40,796 nt of DNA from Verrucomicrobiota bacterium. Lineage in GTDB: Bacteria; Verrucomicrobiota; Verrucomicrobiia; Opitutales; Opitutaceae. The notes beneath the pieces are model-generated. The model was not told the origin of the DNA. It saw only the letters and a program-made list of their open reading frames with translations, and ran no database searches. This document shows, one piece after another, positions 40,163-40,796 of this stretch (position 1 is the stretch's first letter; every line of letters begins with the position of its first letter). The stretch is from contig JAUVVA010000022.1 of NCBI GenBank assembly GCA_030604905.1, positions 1-40,796 of the forward strand, read 5' to 3'. A program made the position numbers and the translations under genes.

Positions 40163-40796
40163 ATGCCCTCCCTGCCTCCCGGCCGCCTCTTCTACGGCGG
40201 CGACTACAATCCCGAACAGTGGCCCGAGTCCGTCTGGCTCGAGGACATGCGCTACATGAAGGAGGCCGGCGTGAACCTCGTCAGCATCGGCATCTTCTCC
40301 TGGGCCAAACTCCAAAGCGCCCCCGGCGTCTTCCACTTCGGCTGGCTCGACCGCCTGATGGACCTCCTCGCCGCCAACGGCATCATGGCCGACCTCGCCA
40401 CCGCCACCGCCTCGCCCCCCGCCTGGCTGATCAAGCTTCACCCCGAGATCCTCCCCACCCTCGCCGACGGCTCCCGGCAGTGGCACGGCTCGCGTCAGCA
40501 CTACAACCCCTCCAGCTCCGTCTACCGCGCCGCCTGCGCCGAGCTCGTCACCGCTCTCGCCACCCGCTACAAGGACCACCCGGCCCTCGCGATGTGGCAT
40601 ATCAACAACGAATACGCCTGCCACGTCCCCGCCGACTACGGCGACGAGACCGCCGCCGCCTTCCGCGAATGGCTGAAAAAGCGCCACGGCTCGCTCGACG
40701 CCCTCAACGCCGCCTGTTGCACCGCCTTATGGAGCCATCACTACTCCGAATGGAGCGAGATCATCCCGCCCCGCGCGATGCCCAGCTTCCAGAATC
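40163..40796 (+). CDS. Beta-galactosidase, GH42 family (N-terminal part, cut by window end)
   Basis: The first 211 residues of an intracellular GH42 enzyme (usual length about 650-700). It begins FYGGDYNPEQWPESVWLEDMRYMKEAGVNLV, the classical GH42 N-terminus, then FSWAKLQSAPGVFHFGWLD and ATASPPAWL. The catalytic acid/base is Glu150 in MWHINNEYACH; the nucleophile lies beyond the window. No signal peptide. GH42 enzymes remove galactose (in some members arabinose) from oligosaccharides, so galactose-bearing side chains or backbone are likely in the glycan used by this locus. It is divergent from the AXE1-type esterase. Confidence 0.95.
   Translation, partial: MPSLPPGRLFYGGDYNPEQWPESVWLEDMRYMKEAGVNLVSIGIFSWAKLQSAPGVFHFGWLDRLMDLLAANGIMADLATATASPPAWLIKLHPEILPTLADGSRQWHGSRQHYNPSSSVYRAACAELVTALATRYKDHPALAMWHINNEYACHVPADYGDETAAAFREWLKKRHGSLDALNAACCTALWSHHYSEWSEIIPPRAMPSFQN

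Noticed and set aside
1-40796. tRNA, rRNA, CRISPR array, insertion sequence, integrase or phage remnant
   Set aside because: No cloverleaf-like TPsiC segments, regularly spaced repeats, transposase motifs or terminal inverted repeats were seen on either strand.

Overview
The window is GC-rich, densely coded DNA of a Gram-negative chemo-organotroph. No rRNA, tRNA, CRISPR array, insertion sequence or phage gene is visible, and no stretch over about 300 bases lacks a gene. Several traits together suggest the Verrucomicrobiota, most likely an Opitutaceae-type bacterium: a PEP-CTERM protein, four heparinase II/III-type proteins, a XylR-type regulator (sugar-binding domain plus AraC HTH), weak Shine-Dalgarno sequences, an OleA/OleB pair, and a secreted lyase ending in a short Arg-Phe-Phe-Arg motif. 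This assignment is inference from gene content; no marker gene is present to settle it.

Region 1 (1-5926) is housekeeping. It holds the start of cytochrome c oxidase subunit I, a subunit II with a fused cytochrome c domain, a divergent azurin-like copper lipoprotein that could feed electrons to such an oxidase, an unusually long LOG-family protein, and an exported FKBP-type prolyl isomerase followed by a strong intrinsic terminator.

Region 2 (6015-14005) is a plus-strand run: a YmdB-type phosphodiesterase, then fabZ-fabI-oleA-oleB (fatty-acid elongation enzymes joined to the head-to-head acyl condensing enzyme and beta-lactone decarboxylase of long-chain olefin synthesis), then a tight set of a TIGR01777-type SRPBCC/SDR protein and two FAD oxidoreductases. 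No oleC or oleD is in the window.

Region 3 (14252-19801) holds a 4-alpha-glucanotransferase, a divergent creatininase-family protein, an exported protein with about ten Asp-box repeats, and a histidine phosphatase.

Region 4 (19833-40796) is a polysaccharide-degradation locus. It has three signal-less heparinase II/III proteins (two of them close paralogues, one translationally coupled to the third), a large secreted heparinase-type lyase, a GH63/MGH1-like glycosidase, an exported AXE1-type esterase, a GH42 beta-galactosidase cut by the window end, an outer-membrane beta-barrel, a PEP-CTERM protein and a Rieske oxygenase. Three transcription regulators (LacI, XylR and AraC type) each stand head-to-head with a gene or operon. 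Candidate operators lie in several of these divergent gaps, and a three-copy, 11-bp-period direct repeat resembling a Pho box lies upstream of the beta-barrel gene. The enzymes fit stepwise breakdown of an acetylated, uronic-acid-containing, galactose-bearing glycan: secreted lyase and esterase outside, cytoplasmic oligosaccharide lyases and glycosidases inside. The exact substrate cannot be read from the sequence. No SusC/SusD pair or sugar transporter is present.
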